64,000 nt of DNA from Splendidivirga corallicola (lineage in GTDB: Bacteria; Bacteroidota; Bacteroidia; Cytophagales; Cyclobacteriaceae), in contig JAUJEA010000003.1 in the NCBI GenBank assembly GCA_030442035.1, forward strand, positions 62,001 to 126,000, in the 5' to 3' direction. Each line of letters opens with the position of its first letter. The stretch's first letter is position 1. The notes beneath the pieces are model-generated. The model did no database searches and was not told the DNA's origin. It saw nothing but the letters and a program-made list of their open reading frames with translations. A program made the position numbers and the translations under genes. Below, piece after piece: positions 9,010-16,871 of the stretch.

Positions 9010-10059
9010 ATGACCAACCAAAATAAGTCGCAGCTTTTCTTGCTAATTGGTTTTCCCTTGATCCTATTGGTTTTGTTTTTGGCAAACATCTCAATCGGAT
9101 CCGTCAAGATTCCGGTATGGAAGGTTGGGGAGATCTTATTGGGTATGGAAGGAACCAAATCATCATGGATCAATATCATTTGGCAATTCAGGCTTCCTAA
9201 AGCTATTACAGCTACACTGGCCGGAGCAGCACTTTCTGTTAGTGGTCTTCAAATGCAAACGCTATTCAGAAACCCATTGGCAGGACCTTTTGTACTTGGC
9301 ATTACTTCCGGAGCAAGTCTGGGTGTAGCGCTTTTAGTGATGGCAGGGCATATGGTTGGAAGTGTGATTCTATATTCAGGAACATTTGGACATTGGCTTA
9401 CCATTATTGCCGCCAGCATCGGCTCAGCTTTAGTCCTCGTATTAGTTGTTATTGTCTCAATAAGAATTAAAAATAGCATGACCCTTTTGATCGTGGGGCT
9501 CATGTTTGGGAGTGCTACCAGTGCCTTGGTAAGCATTTTACAATTCTTCAGTGATAAGGAACAAATTCAGGCGTACCTGATCTGGACCTTTGGAAGCCTG
9601 GGAGGTCTTAGCTGGAAAGAACTTAATGCCTTTGTTCCTATTGCTATTTTAGGTTTGATCATTACTTTGACTTCTATAAAGCCACTAAACGCTTTATTAT
9701 TGGGAGAAAATTATGCTCAGAGTATGGGCATGAAACTAAAAAAAACACGGTTCTGGCTTATATTCAGCACCAGTTTATTGGCTGGAGGAGTCACCGCATT
9801 TTGTGGGCCAATTGCATTCATTGGTTTGGCAGTGCCCCACTTAACAAGATTACTCTTCAATTCTTCAGATCATAGGTTGCTGGTTCCTGCTGTTATTTTC
9901 GTGGGTGCGGCCATTATGTTAGTTTGTGATATGGTAGCCCAGTTACCTGGAAGTGAATACGTATTGCCCATCAATGCTATCACCTCATTGGTTGGGGCAC
10001 CGGTCATCATCTGGATCATATTAAGAAAACGAAACATCAGGAATTCTTTCGCAGGATGA
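9010..10059 (+). CDS. FecCD/BtuC-family ABC importer permease
   Basis: 349 residues with about nine to ten hydrophobic helices. The conserved FecCD region is clear: FRLPKAITATLAGAALSVSG, then the QTLFRNPLAGPFVLGITSGA segment (about 75-110), and the C-terminal FIGLAVPHLTRLL with the coupling helix that contacts the ATPase. It forms the inner-membrane channel for the upstream binding protein. It starts 39 bases after the binding-protein stop and overlaps the ATPase gene by ATGA, so the three are one operon and probably translationally coupled. Confidence 0.93.
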   Translation: MTNQNKSQLFLLIGFPLILLVLFLANISIGSVKIPVWKVGEILLGMEGTKSSWINIIWQFRLPKAITATLAGAALSVSGLQMQTLFRNPLAGPFVLGITSGASLGVALLVMAGHMVGSVILYSGTFGHWLTIIAASIGSALVLVLVVIVSIRIKNSMTLLIVGLMFGSATSALVSILQFFSDKEQIQAYLIWTFGSLGGLSWKELNAFVPIAILGLIITLTSIKPLNALLLGENYAQSMGMKLKKTRFWLIFSTSLLAGGVTAFCGPIAFIGLAVPHLTRLLFNSSDHRLLVPAVIFVGAAIMLVCDMVAQLPGSEYVLPINAITSLVGAPVIIWIILRKRNIRNSFAG

Positions 10060-11084
10060 ATAGAAAGGTAAGCAATACAGTGCCCTTATATACGCAGGAT
10101 CTACAAATTGGCTACCAATCCGGTAAGCGACACAGGACGGTACTTGATCGTATAAATCTTTCTATGGAACGAGGTGAACTGGTCTGTTTGCTAGGAGAAA
10201 ATGGTGTGGGAAAATCGACCTTGTTGAAAACAATATCCAAGATCATCAAACCACTTTCCGGAGATGTTTTTATCAATGGTAAATCTATTTCCAAACTCAG
10301 CAACATAGAAATTGCTCAAAATATCAGCCTGGTTCTCACAGAAAGAATCAATACAGGTATGATGACCGTTTATGATCTGGTCTCCCTGGGTCGTTATCCT
10401 TATACCAACTGGAGTGGCAAACTTTCAAAAGAAGATTGGAAAAAGGTAGACTGGGCTATCGACCAAGCAAATATTGCAGCCCTATCAAATCTTAATGCCA
10501 TGGAATTGAGTGATGGCCAGCTACAAAAAGTCATGATTGCGAGGGCACTGGCTCAAGATGGGGAAATCATGATTTTGGATGAACCAACGGCATTTTTGGA
10601 TATAAATAACAGACTGGAAATCATCAATCTTTTAAAATCACTGGCAAAAGAAACCAACAAGGCCATCCTGATCTCAACACATGAATTGGATCTCGCCTTA
10701 TTCTCCGCAGACAAGTTATGGCTGGCAACTTGCTGTCTACCCATCGTTGTAGGAATTCCAGAAGACCTCGTGCTTAAAAATGCCCTACAGGAGACTTTTG
10801 ATCATGACAATTTTAATTTCGATCTGCAAACCGGCCGGTTTGCAGTAAAGAGGGCATTTCATCAAACAATAGGGTTAGAGGGTCCTGAACCTTATTTTAC
10901 CTGGACAAAACATGCCCTCAACAGAATGGGTTACGCGGTGGTTGACAATGACGAAACTATGAATATCAAAATTACCAAAAGCGGGAATGACTATGAATGG
11001 AAGGTTAATAGGCTACAAGATCACTTAAAATTTGATAGCATAGAGTCCCTACTTAAGGGGCTAAACTCTGTTATTAATAAATAG
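10056..11084 (+). CDS. ABC importer ATPase (FepC/BtuD type) with a C-terminal extension
   Basis: 342 residues. Residues 10-220 are a normal ABC ATPase: Walker A GENGVGKST (47-55), signature LSDGQ (151-155, with Asp in place of the usual Gly), Walker B IMILDEP (171-177), and switch His in STHELD (H209). Family members are usually about 250-270 residues; here some 80-90 residues follow (about 255-342) with no recognisable motif. The extension is compact and mixed alpha/beta in character (FAVKRAF, YFTWTKHALNRMGYAV, KITKSGNDYEW), as in a regulatory or binding domain. The start overlaps the permease stop by 4 bases. Whether the tail senses substrate is unknown. Confidence 0.9.
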   Translation: MNRKVSNTVPLYTQDLQIGYQSGKRHRTVLDRINLSMERGELVCLLGENGVGKSTLLKTISKIIKPLSGDVFINGKSISKLSNIEIAQNISLVLTERINTGMMTVYDLVSLGRYPYTNWSGKLSKEDWKKVDWAIDQANIAALSNLNAMELSDGQLQKVMIARALAQDGEIMILDEPTAFLDINNRLEIINLLKSLAKETNKAILISTHELDLALFSADKLWLATCCLPIVVGIPEDLVLKNALQETFDHDNFNFDLQTGRFAVKRAFHQTIGLEGPEPYFTWTKHALNRMGYAVVDNDETMNIKITKSGNDYEWKVNRLQDHLKFDSIESLLKGLNSVINK

Positions 11085-11193
11085 GAAAATTGAATTGATC
11101 CCTATTGTTGATAAGGTAGTTTTTATCCATATATACTAAAAATCAGCTTGATCATTTCAGGATAGATTACAACAATCTGATTATCAACATATT

Positions 11194-11231
11194 AATTCAT
11201 AAATATATGTCCTAACATATATTTATGAATT
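11194..11231. repeat. Perfect 17-bp inverted repeat with 4-base spacer
   Basis: AATTCATAAATATATGT (11194-11210) and its exact reverse complement (11215-11231) flank CCTA. A T-run (11231-11235) follows, so it may terminate the ABC operon, whose stop is 110 bases upstream. It is entirely AT-rich in the arms and lies 57 bases before the doxX start, so it may instead be an operator for doxX. The sequence alone does not decide. Confidence 0.8.
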
Positions 11232-11287
11232 TTTTCGTAACTTATTTCTCAATTAATCTTCTAACTAACCCTAAATTATTGTGAATT

Positions 11288-11668
11288 ATGAAATCTAAAA
11301 TCACACTAGTTGCCCGTATCCTGCTTGGCCTGATGTTATTACTTTTTGGCCTTAACAAATTCTTTCAATTCATGCCTCCTTTCGAAATGACCGGAGCACC
11401 TAAAGACTTTATGGATGCTTTAGTGGCTTCGGGATACATCATGACTGTTGTCGCTATTGTTGAGGTAGGAACAGGTCTTTTATTGGTAATCAACAAATAT
11501 GTACCGTTAGCCTTACTTCTATTAGCACCAATCACAGTTAATATCATTCTATTTCACGTTTTCTTAGATATCGCCACTATCGGTGGTGGGTTGATTATTG
11601 CAATATTGCAAGTATACCTGCTTTTTGCATACAAAGAAAAGTTCAGTGGTGTACTTCAAGCCAGCTAG
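11288..11668 (+). CDS. DoxX-family membrane protein
   Basis: 126 residues with four hydrophobic helices and the DoxX start pattern ARILLGLMLLLFGLNKFF followed by MPPFEM. DoxX/DoxD-like proteins are small inner-membrane proteins, some tied to thiosulfate-quinone oxidation, others of unknown role; here the role is not known. It is a single-gene unit, preceded by a long inverted repeat and followed 44 bases later by a strong terminator. Confidence 0.85.
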   Translation: MKSKITLVARILLGLMLLLFGLNKFFQFMPPFEMTGAPKDFMDALVASGYIMTVVAIVEVGTGLLLVINKYVPLALLLLAPITVNIILFHVFLDIATIGGGLIIAILQVYLLFAYKEKFSGVLQAS

Positions 11669-11712
11669 ATAATGATAGGTTGTTAGTTTAAAAACATAAG
11701 CTATAACAAGAG

Positions 11713-11748
11713 AATCAGGAGCGTTTAAGAGGGTTCCTGATTTTTTTT
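11713..11748 (+). terminator. Rho-independent terminator after doxX
   Basis: AATCAGGA (11713-11720) pairs with TCCTGATT (11735-11742), followed by a run of eight T's from 11741. It isolates doxX from the BlaI operator region that begins 10 bases later. Confidence 0.82.
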
Positions 11749-11757
11749 GAACAAAAA

Positions 11758-11771
11758 ACGACATTTGTCGT
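11758..11771. promoter_or_regulatory. Upstream BlaI-type operator (O1)
   Basis: ACGACA-TT-TGTCGT, a perfect dyad of the form bound by BlaI/MecI repressors (core ACA-n2-TGT). Its centre lies 30 bp, about three helical turns, from the second copy at 11788-11801, so two dimers would bind on the same DNA face. Confidence 0.85.
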
Positions 11772-11779
11772 AGAAATAT

Positions 11780-11810
11780 TTGGTATTACGACAAATGTCG
11801 TTTATATTTG
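11780..11810 (+). promoter_or_regulatory. Promoter of the blaI-M56 operon
   Basis: TTG at 11780-11782 and TATATTTG at 11803-11810 are separated by 20 bp, matching the Bacteroidota -33/-7 consensus (TTG, 19-21 bp, TAnnTTTG). The second operator fills the spacer, so a bound repressor would block sigma contact. The blaI start codon is 26 bases downstream of the -7 box. Confidence 0.8.
11788..11801. promoter_or_regulatory. Downstream BlaI-type operator (O2) inside the promoter
   Basis: ACGACA-AA-TGTCGT, the exact reverse complement of the upstream site, placed between the -33 and -7 elements. This is a classic autorepression layout. Confidence 0.87.
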
Positions 11811-11835
11811 ATCGAAAGTTTAAAAATCTGTTATT

Positions 11836-12228
11836 ATGAGTGCGAAAAGAGCAGACAAACCATCCGAGGCTGAATTAGAAATACTTCGTGTATTGTGGGG
11901 AAACGAACCTTGCAGTGTTCGTTTTGTCCATGAAGAGCTTTCTAAAAAGAAGCAGGTGGGTTACACTACTACCTTAAAGCAAATGCAAAGAATGTTTGAG
12001 AAAGGTCTTATCAGCAGAATTGAATCCGGAAAGGTTCATGAATATACTGCTGCCTTAAAAGAGACAGAAGTTCAGACAAGGCTTTTTGATAAATTTCTTG
12101 AAACCACTTTCAAGGGTTCTGCCATGGAAATGGTGATGCACGCATTGGGCAGATCAAAATCAAGTCCGGAAGAAATTGAAAAACTTAGAAAATTTTTGGA
12201 CGATCTTGAGAAGGGAGGTAACTCATGA
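11836..12228 (+). CDS. BlaI/MecI-family transcriptional repressor
   Basis: 130 residues. The N-terminal winged helix is typical of the family: PSEAELEILRVLWGNEPCSV, then the recognition region KKQVGYTTTLKQMQRMFEKG (about 45-64), with a C-terminal dimerisation helix bundle. BlaI-type repressors bind palindromic operators as dimers and are cleaved after the cognate M56 sensor is activated. The two dyads and promoter immediately upstream indicate control of its own operon. The stop overlaps the start of the M56 peptidase gene (ATGA, 12225-12228), so repressor and sensor are co-translated. The inducing signal is unknown; no beta-lactamase or PBP gene is nearby. Confidence 0.93.
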   Translation: MSAKRADKPSEAELEILRVLWGNEPCSVRFVHEELSKKKQVGYTTTLKQMQRMFEKGLISRIESGKVHEYTAALKETEVQTRLFDKFLETTFKGSAMEMVMHALGRSKSSPEEIEKLRKFLDDLEKGGNS

Positions 12229-15023
12229 GCTTCGCGGAACTTAATCTACCGGAGCCATTTCTAAAGGCTTTTGGATGGGTCTTGATCGACTCATTATGGC
12301 AAGGTCTGATCGTCGCTTTACTGCTTTATGTAGTGCTCATATTTGGCAAAAAGTTGAATGCCTCAACAAGGTACAGGTTATCATTACTCGCACTCATGAT
12401 TACCTTTTTGTGGGCCGGATACAATTTCAACCAACGTTATGAGCAGTATATGCTGCAGGAGAAGCAAGCTGATCTTGTTTTTTTAAACTCAACGGCAGGT
12501 ATGAACAACGAAATGCTTGAGTTGCTCTCGGCTTCGCAAGAAAAAGAGAAAAAATCAATTTTTGATTTTCAAAGCATGCACCAAAGCATAGAGGGTTTTA
12601 TGCCTGTACTATTTTATTGCTGGATTTTAGGAACAATTATATTGACACTAAGGTTTGCCGGCGGTTTCGTTTATCTAAGGCGGTTAAGGACCAGGTATCT
12701 GCAACCATTGGATGAACATTGGCAGGACAAACTAACTGTGTTACAGGAAAGGCTGAAATTAACCAAAGTTGTCGCTATTTATGAATCAGCTATGATCAAC
12801 ACACCTGTGACCCTTGGTCATCTCAAACCAATTATATTGGTACCGGTAGGTATGCTGACAGGTATGCCGGCTGACCAGGTGGAAACGTTGATCATCCATG
12901 AGCTTATTCATATCAAAAGGGCTGACTACTTTACAAATTTGCTGCAATCCTTGATCGAAATCGTCATGTTCTATAATCCGACTATTTGGTGGATTTCACA
13001 TTGCATACATATTGAAAGGGAACATTGTTGTGATGACGCTACAGTCAGACATTGTGGTGATCCCTTGAAATACGCGCAGGCACTCACCATTATTCAGGAA
13101 AAGAAATTATCAAGTAAACCATTATTAACTATGGCTGCAACAAACAAGGGAGGTACTCTGACCACCCGGATTTTGAGAATATTGAACATACAGGAAAACG
13201 TAAAAAAATCATTGCATAAAAGATTTGCCATTGGCACAATACTATTATTAAGTCTTATTTGGTTCTCTTTTGGCCAGGCTACGGAAAGAGATAAGTATCT
13301 TATCAATCCGATTGAAAATCCAATGAATGAAAACAAGCCAGAAAATCAGACTAAACAAGATTTTATGGTGAAAGCTGACCAAGTCATCATTCATAGTAAA
13401 AACACAACAATTATAACTCCATCCTTAGAGTTGAAGGATTGGATGACTAGCAATATTAAAGTCCTTGTTGATGGTGAAAGCTTTGGTTCTTTGAAAGCGC
13501 TAAAAGAAAGCGAGAGGATGGACCAGTTTAGAGGGGCAAAAACCACTCACATCATACTTCATTGGGGAAAAGATCATGAGGCCAGGGTAAATATGGTTGA
13601 AATATTGTCCGATGAATATTACTTGGAGCATCACAATGAATATGCTATTCTTAGAAATAAATCTGGGAGCGCTATTAACACAGTTACCACAAATACCGCT
13701 AGTATAACTCTTGAAGATTCCGTTGACCCTGAATTGTCAATCGGAAGCAAGTCTGAAACCGAATATGATGTTTCCGCTGAAAAGATCACTTTTAAGGGAG
13801 AAGTATCTGTATCAAAGAAAAATGTCAGGGAAAAAACAAACTTATCATCTGATTCCCTGGGTAGGAAAATGATTGAGGTCATTGACGGAAAACTAAATGA
13901 GTTAATCGATTCTCTTAAAAAGAAAAAAAAGGTTCAATCTATCTACATAAAAAAGGAAGATGAATCCATTTATATAAAGGAGCAAGGAGAAGAGAATGCT
14001 GTCGATCAAAATGTCAAAAGCACAAACAAAGCTGTTGCTCGATTTTATCCCATAAAAAAGGCCGATTCAACCAACCAACCACTATTTATACTAGATGGTG
14101 AAGAGATTGGATGTGAAGGTTGCAAACAGGTGAGTGAAATTGATCCTCATGAAATCGCCAGCATCTCTGTTTTCAAAGATCAAAAGGCTTTGGAGCTTTA
14201 TGGCCAAAAGGGAAGGCATGGGGTAGTGGTGATTACTTCAAAGAGCTCCGAGAAAAAAAATGAAAAAGTAATTAAAGTAGATTCCGTCCGTAAGAAACCG
14301 AAGAAAGTATATGAAGAACTCGTTATTCAGAGCGATACCATTAAAATAAAAGCAAATTCTCCAAACCTTGCAAAATATAGTATCAGCTATGAAGCCCGGG
14401 ATTCCATATCTTTAAAACAGTCTAATGGAACAAATTCCTTTGAATTTTCACCAAACGGTAAAGTTGTAATCAGAGGTACGCAAGCGGAAGCTCAACCTTT
14501 ATATTTTATAAATGATATTGAAATCGATGCGAAAAATCTGAAAAAATTTCCCGTAGATGATAATATTGCAAGTATCAATGTGCTCAAGGGATCTGTTGCC
14601 GTTGAGAAATACGGTGACAGAGCAAAGGATGGAGTTGTATTAATTCAAACTAAAACCTTAAATAAGAAAGATAGCACTCCAACACAAAGCTTAGAGTTAC
14701 CAAAAACTGAAGAATGGGAAAAGGCCGTCAAAGAGTTGAATAAGATAAATGAATTTACTTTAACAGGTCTAGAGATTTATCCGAATCCGTCAACCCACAT
14801 CACCAACATAAATTTCCAATTGGAAAACCCTACAAAGGTCTCAATAGAAATCTATGATCAGCTCGGTAAAAAAGTCCATACTGTACTTAATAGCAAACGT
14901 TTGAAAGCCGGGCATCACCAATTTGAATGGAATACAACTGACCATCCCACTGGTGTTTATTTTGTCCAGGTCTCAAAAGGTAAGACATCTACACGGGCCA
15001 GGGTGATGGTTCAAAGAGACTAA
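12225..15023 (+). CDS. BlaR1/M56 membrane metallopeptidase with two TonB-plug-like modules and a T9SS sorting domain
   Basis: 932 residues, about three times the M56 core. TM helices lie at about 18-40, 50-66, 126-148 and 335-350; between the third and fourth is the zinc protease with HELIH (225-229) and the EREHCCDD segment (about 264-271). Beyond the last helix, about 370-615 is unassigned and rich in Ser, Lys and Glu. Residues 619-672 and 758-809 are two modules resembling the plug of SusC-type TonB receptors: PLFILDG...ASISVFKD...LYGQKG..GVVVITSK and PLYFIND...ASINVLKG...KYGDRA..GVVLIQTK. Residues about 848-932 look like a T9SS type A sorting domain (LEIYPNPS start; PTGVYFVQV near the end). 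With BlaI it should form a signal-activated pair. How an inner-membrane protein would use a T9SS signal is unclear. Confidence 0.88.
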   Translation: MSFAELNLPEPFLKAFGWVLIDSLWQGLIVALLLYVVLIFGKKLNASTRYRLSLLALMITFLWAGYNFNQRYEQYMLQEKQADLVFLNSTAGMNNEMLELLSASQEKEKKSIFDFQSMHQSIEGFMPVLFYCWILGTIILTLRFAGGFVYLRRLRTRYLQPLDEHWQDKLTVLQERLKLTKVVAIYESAMINTPVTLGHLKPIILVPVGMLTGMPADQVETLIIHELIHIKRADYFTNLLQSLIEIVMFYNPTIWWISHCIHIEREHCCDDATVRHCGDPLKYAQALTIIQEKKLSSKPLLTMAATNKGGTLTTRILRILNIQENVKKSLHKRFAIGTILLLSLIWFSFGQATERDKYLINPIENPMNENKPENQTKQDFMVKADQVIIHSKNTTIITPSLELKDWMTSNIKVLVDGESFGSLKALKESERMDQFRGAKTTHIILHWGKDHEARVNMVEILSDEYYLEHHNEYAILRNKSGSAINTVTTNTASITLEDSVDPELSIGSKSETEYDVSAEKITFKGEVSVSKKNVREKTNLSSDSLGRKMIEVIDGKLNELIDSLKKKKKVQSIYIKKEDESIYIKEQGEENAVDQNVKSTNKAVARFYPIKKADSTNQPLFILDGEEIGCEGCKQVSEIDPHEIASISVFKDQKALELYGQKGRHGVVVITSKSSEKKNEKVIKVDSVRKKPKKVYEELVIQSDTIKIKANSPNLAKYSISYEARDSISLKQSNGTNSFEFSPNGKVVIRGTQAEAQPLYFINDIEIDAKNLKKFPVDDNIASINVLKGSVAVEKYGDRAKDGVVLIQTKTLNKKDSTPTQSLELPKTEEWEKAVKELNKINEFTLTGLEIYPNPSTHITNINFQLENPTKVSIEIYDQLGKKVHTVLNSKRLKAGHHQFEWNTTDHPTGVYFVQVSKGKTSTRARVMVQRD

Positions 15024-15042
15024 TGTTACTCACAACAAAATG

Positions 15043-15072
15043 AAAGCGCTGCAGAATTGTAGCGCTTTTTTT
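15043..15072 (+). terminator. Rho-independent terminator of the blaI-M56 operon
   Basis: AAAGCGCT (15043-15050) pairs with AGCGCTTT (15061-15068) around a 10-base loop, then T's to 15072. It starts 20 bases after the peptidase stop codon and overlaps an upstream ATG (15040) of the next reading frame, which is therefore unlikely to be used. Confidence 0.85.
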
Positions 15073-15123
15073 ATTGCTGTAAATTATCTAATCTTAGGCC
15101 AAATTTTAAAGAGTCATACAAAA

Positions 15124-15726
15124 ATGGATCTTCTTTATTATTTAGACCTGATTGGGACATTTGTTTTCGCGATCAGCGGAACCATATCGGCCGCTGAAAA
15201 GAAATTGGATCTTTTTGGGGCCAGCGTAATTGGATTCATCACCGCAGTGGGAGGTGGAACCGTCAGAGACCTTCTGCTGGACCTTCATCCAATTACCTGG
15301 TTAATTGATATGTATTATATATGGGCGATTGTATTGGGTGTCCTATCCACTTTTTTGTTTCGCAGATACATTGTTAAACTGAGACGAACATTATTCATTT
15401 TCGATACCATTGGTATTGGTGTTTTCACGGTCCTGGGAATTCAAAAAGCGCTTTTAGTGGATATCTTACCGGTTTTTGCCATCATCATGGGTATGGTCTC
15501 CGCGACTGTTGGCGGTGTCATCAGGGATATACTTTGTAATGAAATCCCGCTGATATTCAGAAAGGAAATTTATGCAACGGCCTGCTTAGCTGGTGGAGCT
15601 ATTTTCTTTATATTGAATAGCTTCAATCTGGACCTGAATCTCAATTACATCATCTCCATCCTGGTTATCATTGGTATTCGTACCGTATCTATTAAAATGA
15701 GACTTTCGATGCCTAATATTAAATGA
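15124..15726 (+). CDS. TRIC-type cation channel / UPF0126 membrane protein (YicG-like)
   Basis: 200 residues from the ATG at 15124. The two-fold repeat of the family is clear: LDLIGTFVFAISGTISA with FITAVGGGTVRDLLL in the first half, and FDTIGIGVFTVLGIQKAL with VSATVGGVIRDILCNEIP in the second, with about seven helices in all. Prokaryotic TRIC homologues form homotrimeric monovalent-cation channels. An upstream in-frame ATG at 15040 would add 28 residues, but that stretch is the terminator hairpin of the preceding operon and lies outside the conserved domain, so the later ATG is preferred. Confidence 0.88.
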   Translation: MDLLYYLDLIGTFVFAISGTISAAEKKLDLFGASVIGFITAVGGGTVRDLLLDLHPITWLIDMYYIWAIVLGVLSTFLFRRYIVKLRRTLFIFDTIGIGVFTVLGIQKALLVDILPVFAIIMGMVSATVGGVIRDILCNEIPLIFRKEIYATACLAGGAIFFILNSFNLDLNLNYIISILVIIGIRTVSIKMRLSMPNIK

Positions 15727-15740
15727 GGCAATTGATAAAA

Positions 15741-15772
15741 AGTGTTGAAGTGTTGAAGTGTTGAAGTGTTGA
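15741..15772. repeat. Tandem repeat, four copies of an 8-bp unit
   Basis: AGTGTTGA is repeated exactly four times, then AG. It lies between the ends of the TRIC-type gene and the convergent yicC gene, so it is non-coding. The unit length suggests a slippage-prone microsatellite; no function is evident. Confidence 0.95.
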
Positions 15773-15809
15773 AGAATAAAAAAGTTTTAAATCTTTTGAA
15801 AGGTTTATC

Positions 15810-16688
15810 TTAAAGAATGTTTAATAGCTGTTCCTTGATCTTTTCCAGTTCTTCTTTCATGCTCACCACATAACGTTGGATTACTGCATCATTTGCTTTG
15901 GATCCGATCGTATTGATTTCCCTGCCGATCTCCTGGGAAATAAAGCCCAGTTTTTTACCCTGAGACTGATCACTTTCAATTACCTGTAGGAAGTAGTCCA
16001 GATGACTTTTTAGGCGAACCTTTTCTTCACTGATATCCAGTTTTTCAATATAATATATGAGTTCTTGTTCGAACCGATTTTGGTCAACATTTTCCAAACC
16101 TATCAGATCTGACATTTTTTGGCTGATCTTCTCTTTAATCGATTCGGCCCTTTTCGGATCCTGATCATTCACTTTGTTCAACCAACTTTGAATGTTTTGA
16201 ATATACTGGACCAGTTTCTGTTTCAATACGGAACCTTCGCTTATTCTAAAAGCATCACATTTACCAAGTGCCTCATTGATAGATTCAGAAAGTAGTTTCC
16301 ATTCTTCTTCCAGGTCTTCATCAGATAGTTCATTGACCACGACATCCGGCATTTGAAGCGCCAGTTTGAAAATATCGTTTTGGTTTGCTCCACTTTCGTT
16401 GGCCAGCTTTTCCAACTGATGATAATAAACACCGAACAAATTTTCATTGATGGCAACCTTTGGCGACGCATCCTCTTTTTTGGCATAAGTAACTGTTATA
16501 GACACTTTACCTCTAATAAGCTTATCTGATAACATATTCCTGACTTCAAGCTCCTTATCGGAAAATTCTCTTGGTAATTTGACTATTGCATCGAGAAACT
16601 TTGAGTTCAGCGTTTTTATTTCAACACTCAGGCCAATCTGTTTATCATCAAGTTTGCTAAGGCCATAGCCTGTCATCGATTTGATCAT
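15810..16688 (-). CDS. yicC: YicC-family endoribonuclease
   Basis: 292 residues, usual length. N-terminal MIKSMTGYGLSK and EIKTLNSKFLD, and the C-terminal domain with LGFISQEIGREINTIGSKA (about 245-263), are the defining YicC blocks. Family members are stress-induced endoribonucleases; in E. coli YicC promotes decay of the small RNA RyhB. No neighbour suggests a target here. It is a single minus-strand gene preceded by a 183-base gap in which no promoter matching the consensus was found. Confidence 0.92.
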   Translation of the reverse strand: MIKSMTGYGLSKLDDKQIGLSVEIKTLNSKFLDAIVKLPREFSDKELEVRNMLSDKLIRGKVSITVTYAKKEDASPKVAINENLFGVYYHQLEKLANESGANQNDIFKLALQMPDVVVNELSDEDLEEEWKLLSESINEALGKCDAFRISEGSVLKQKLVQYIQNIQSWLNKVNDQDPKRAESIKEKISQKMSDLIGLENVDQNRFEQELIYYIEKLDISEEKVRLKSHLDYFLQVIESDQSQGKKLGFISQEIGREINTIGSKANDAVIQRYVVSMKEELEKIKEQLLNIL

Positions 16689-16796
16689 GTACTTTCTTAA
16701 GAAGGTTTAAGTCAATGGTTTTTAATAATAACCGCTAAAATAATGAATTTATTAAGAATGCCGGGGAATAATTGATTACCCAATTGGATGCTTAAA

Positions 16797-16829
16797 AATT
16801 GCTAAAGAAGAATTATCCATACAGCAATT
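16797..16829 (-). terminator. Possible terminator after the propeller/barrel gene
   Basis: On the minus strand AATTGCT (16829-16823) can pair with AGCAATT (16803-16797), followed by TTTT. The loop is long (19 bases) and the stem AT-rich, so this is a weak call. Confidence 0.35.
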
Positions 16830-16871
16830 CAACCCTCTAAGCAGTTTATTTGTCGAAAAAGTAAAAATGGA

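Noticed and set aside
15040-15123. Upstream ATG of the TRIC-type protein
   Set aside because: This stretch contains the terminator hairpin of the preceding operon and lies outside the conserved domain.
15741-15772. Tandem repeats as a CRISPR array
   Set aside because: The units are 8 bp, directly adjacent and without spacers; no cas genes are present.
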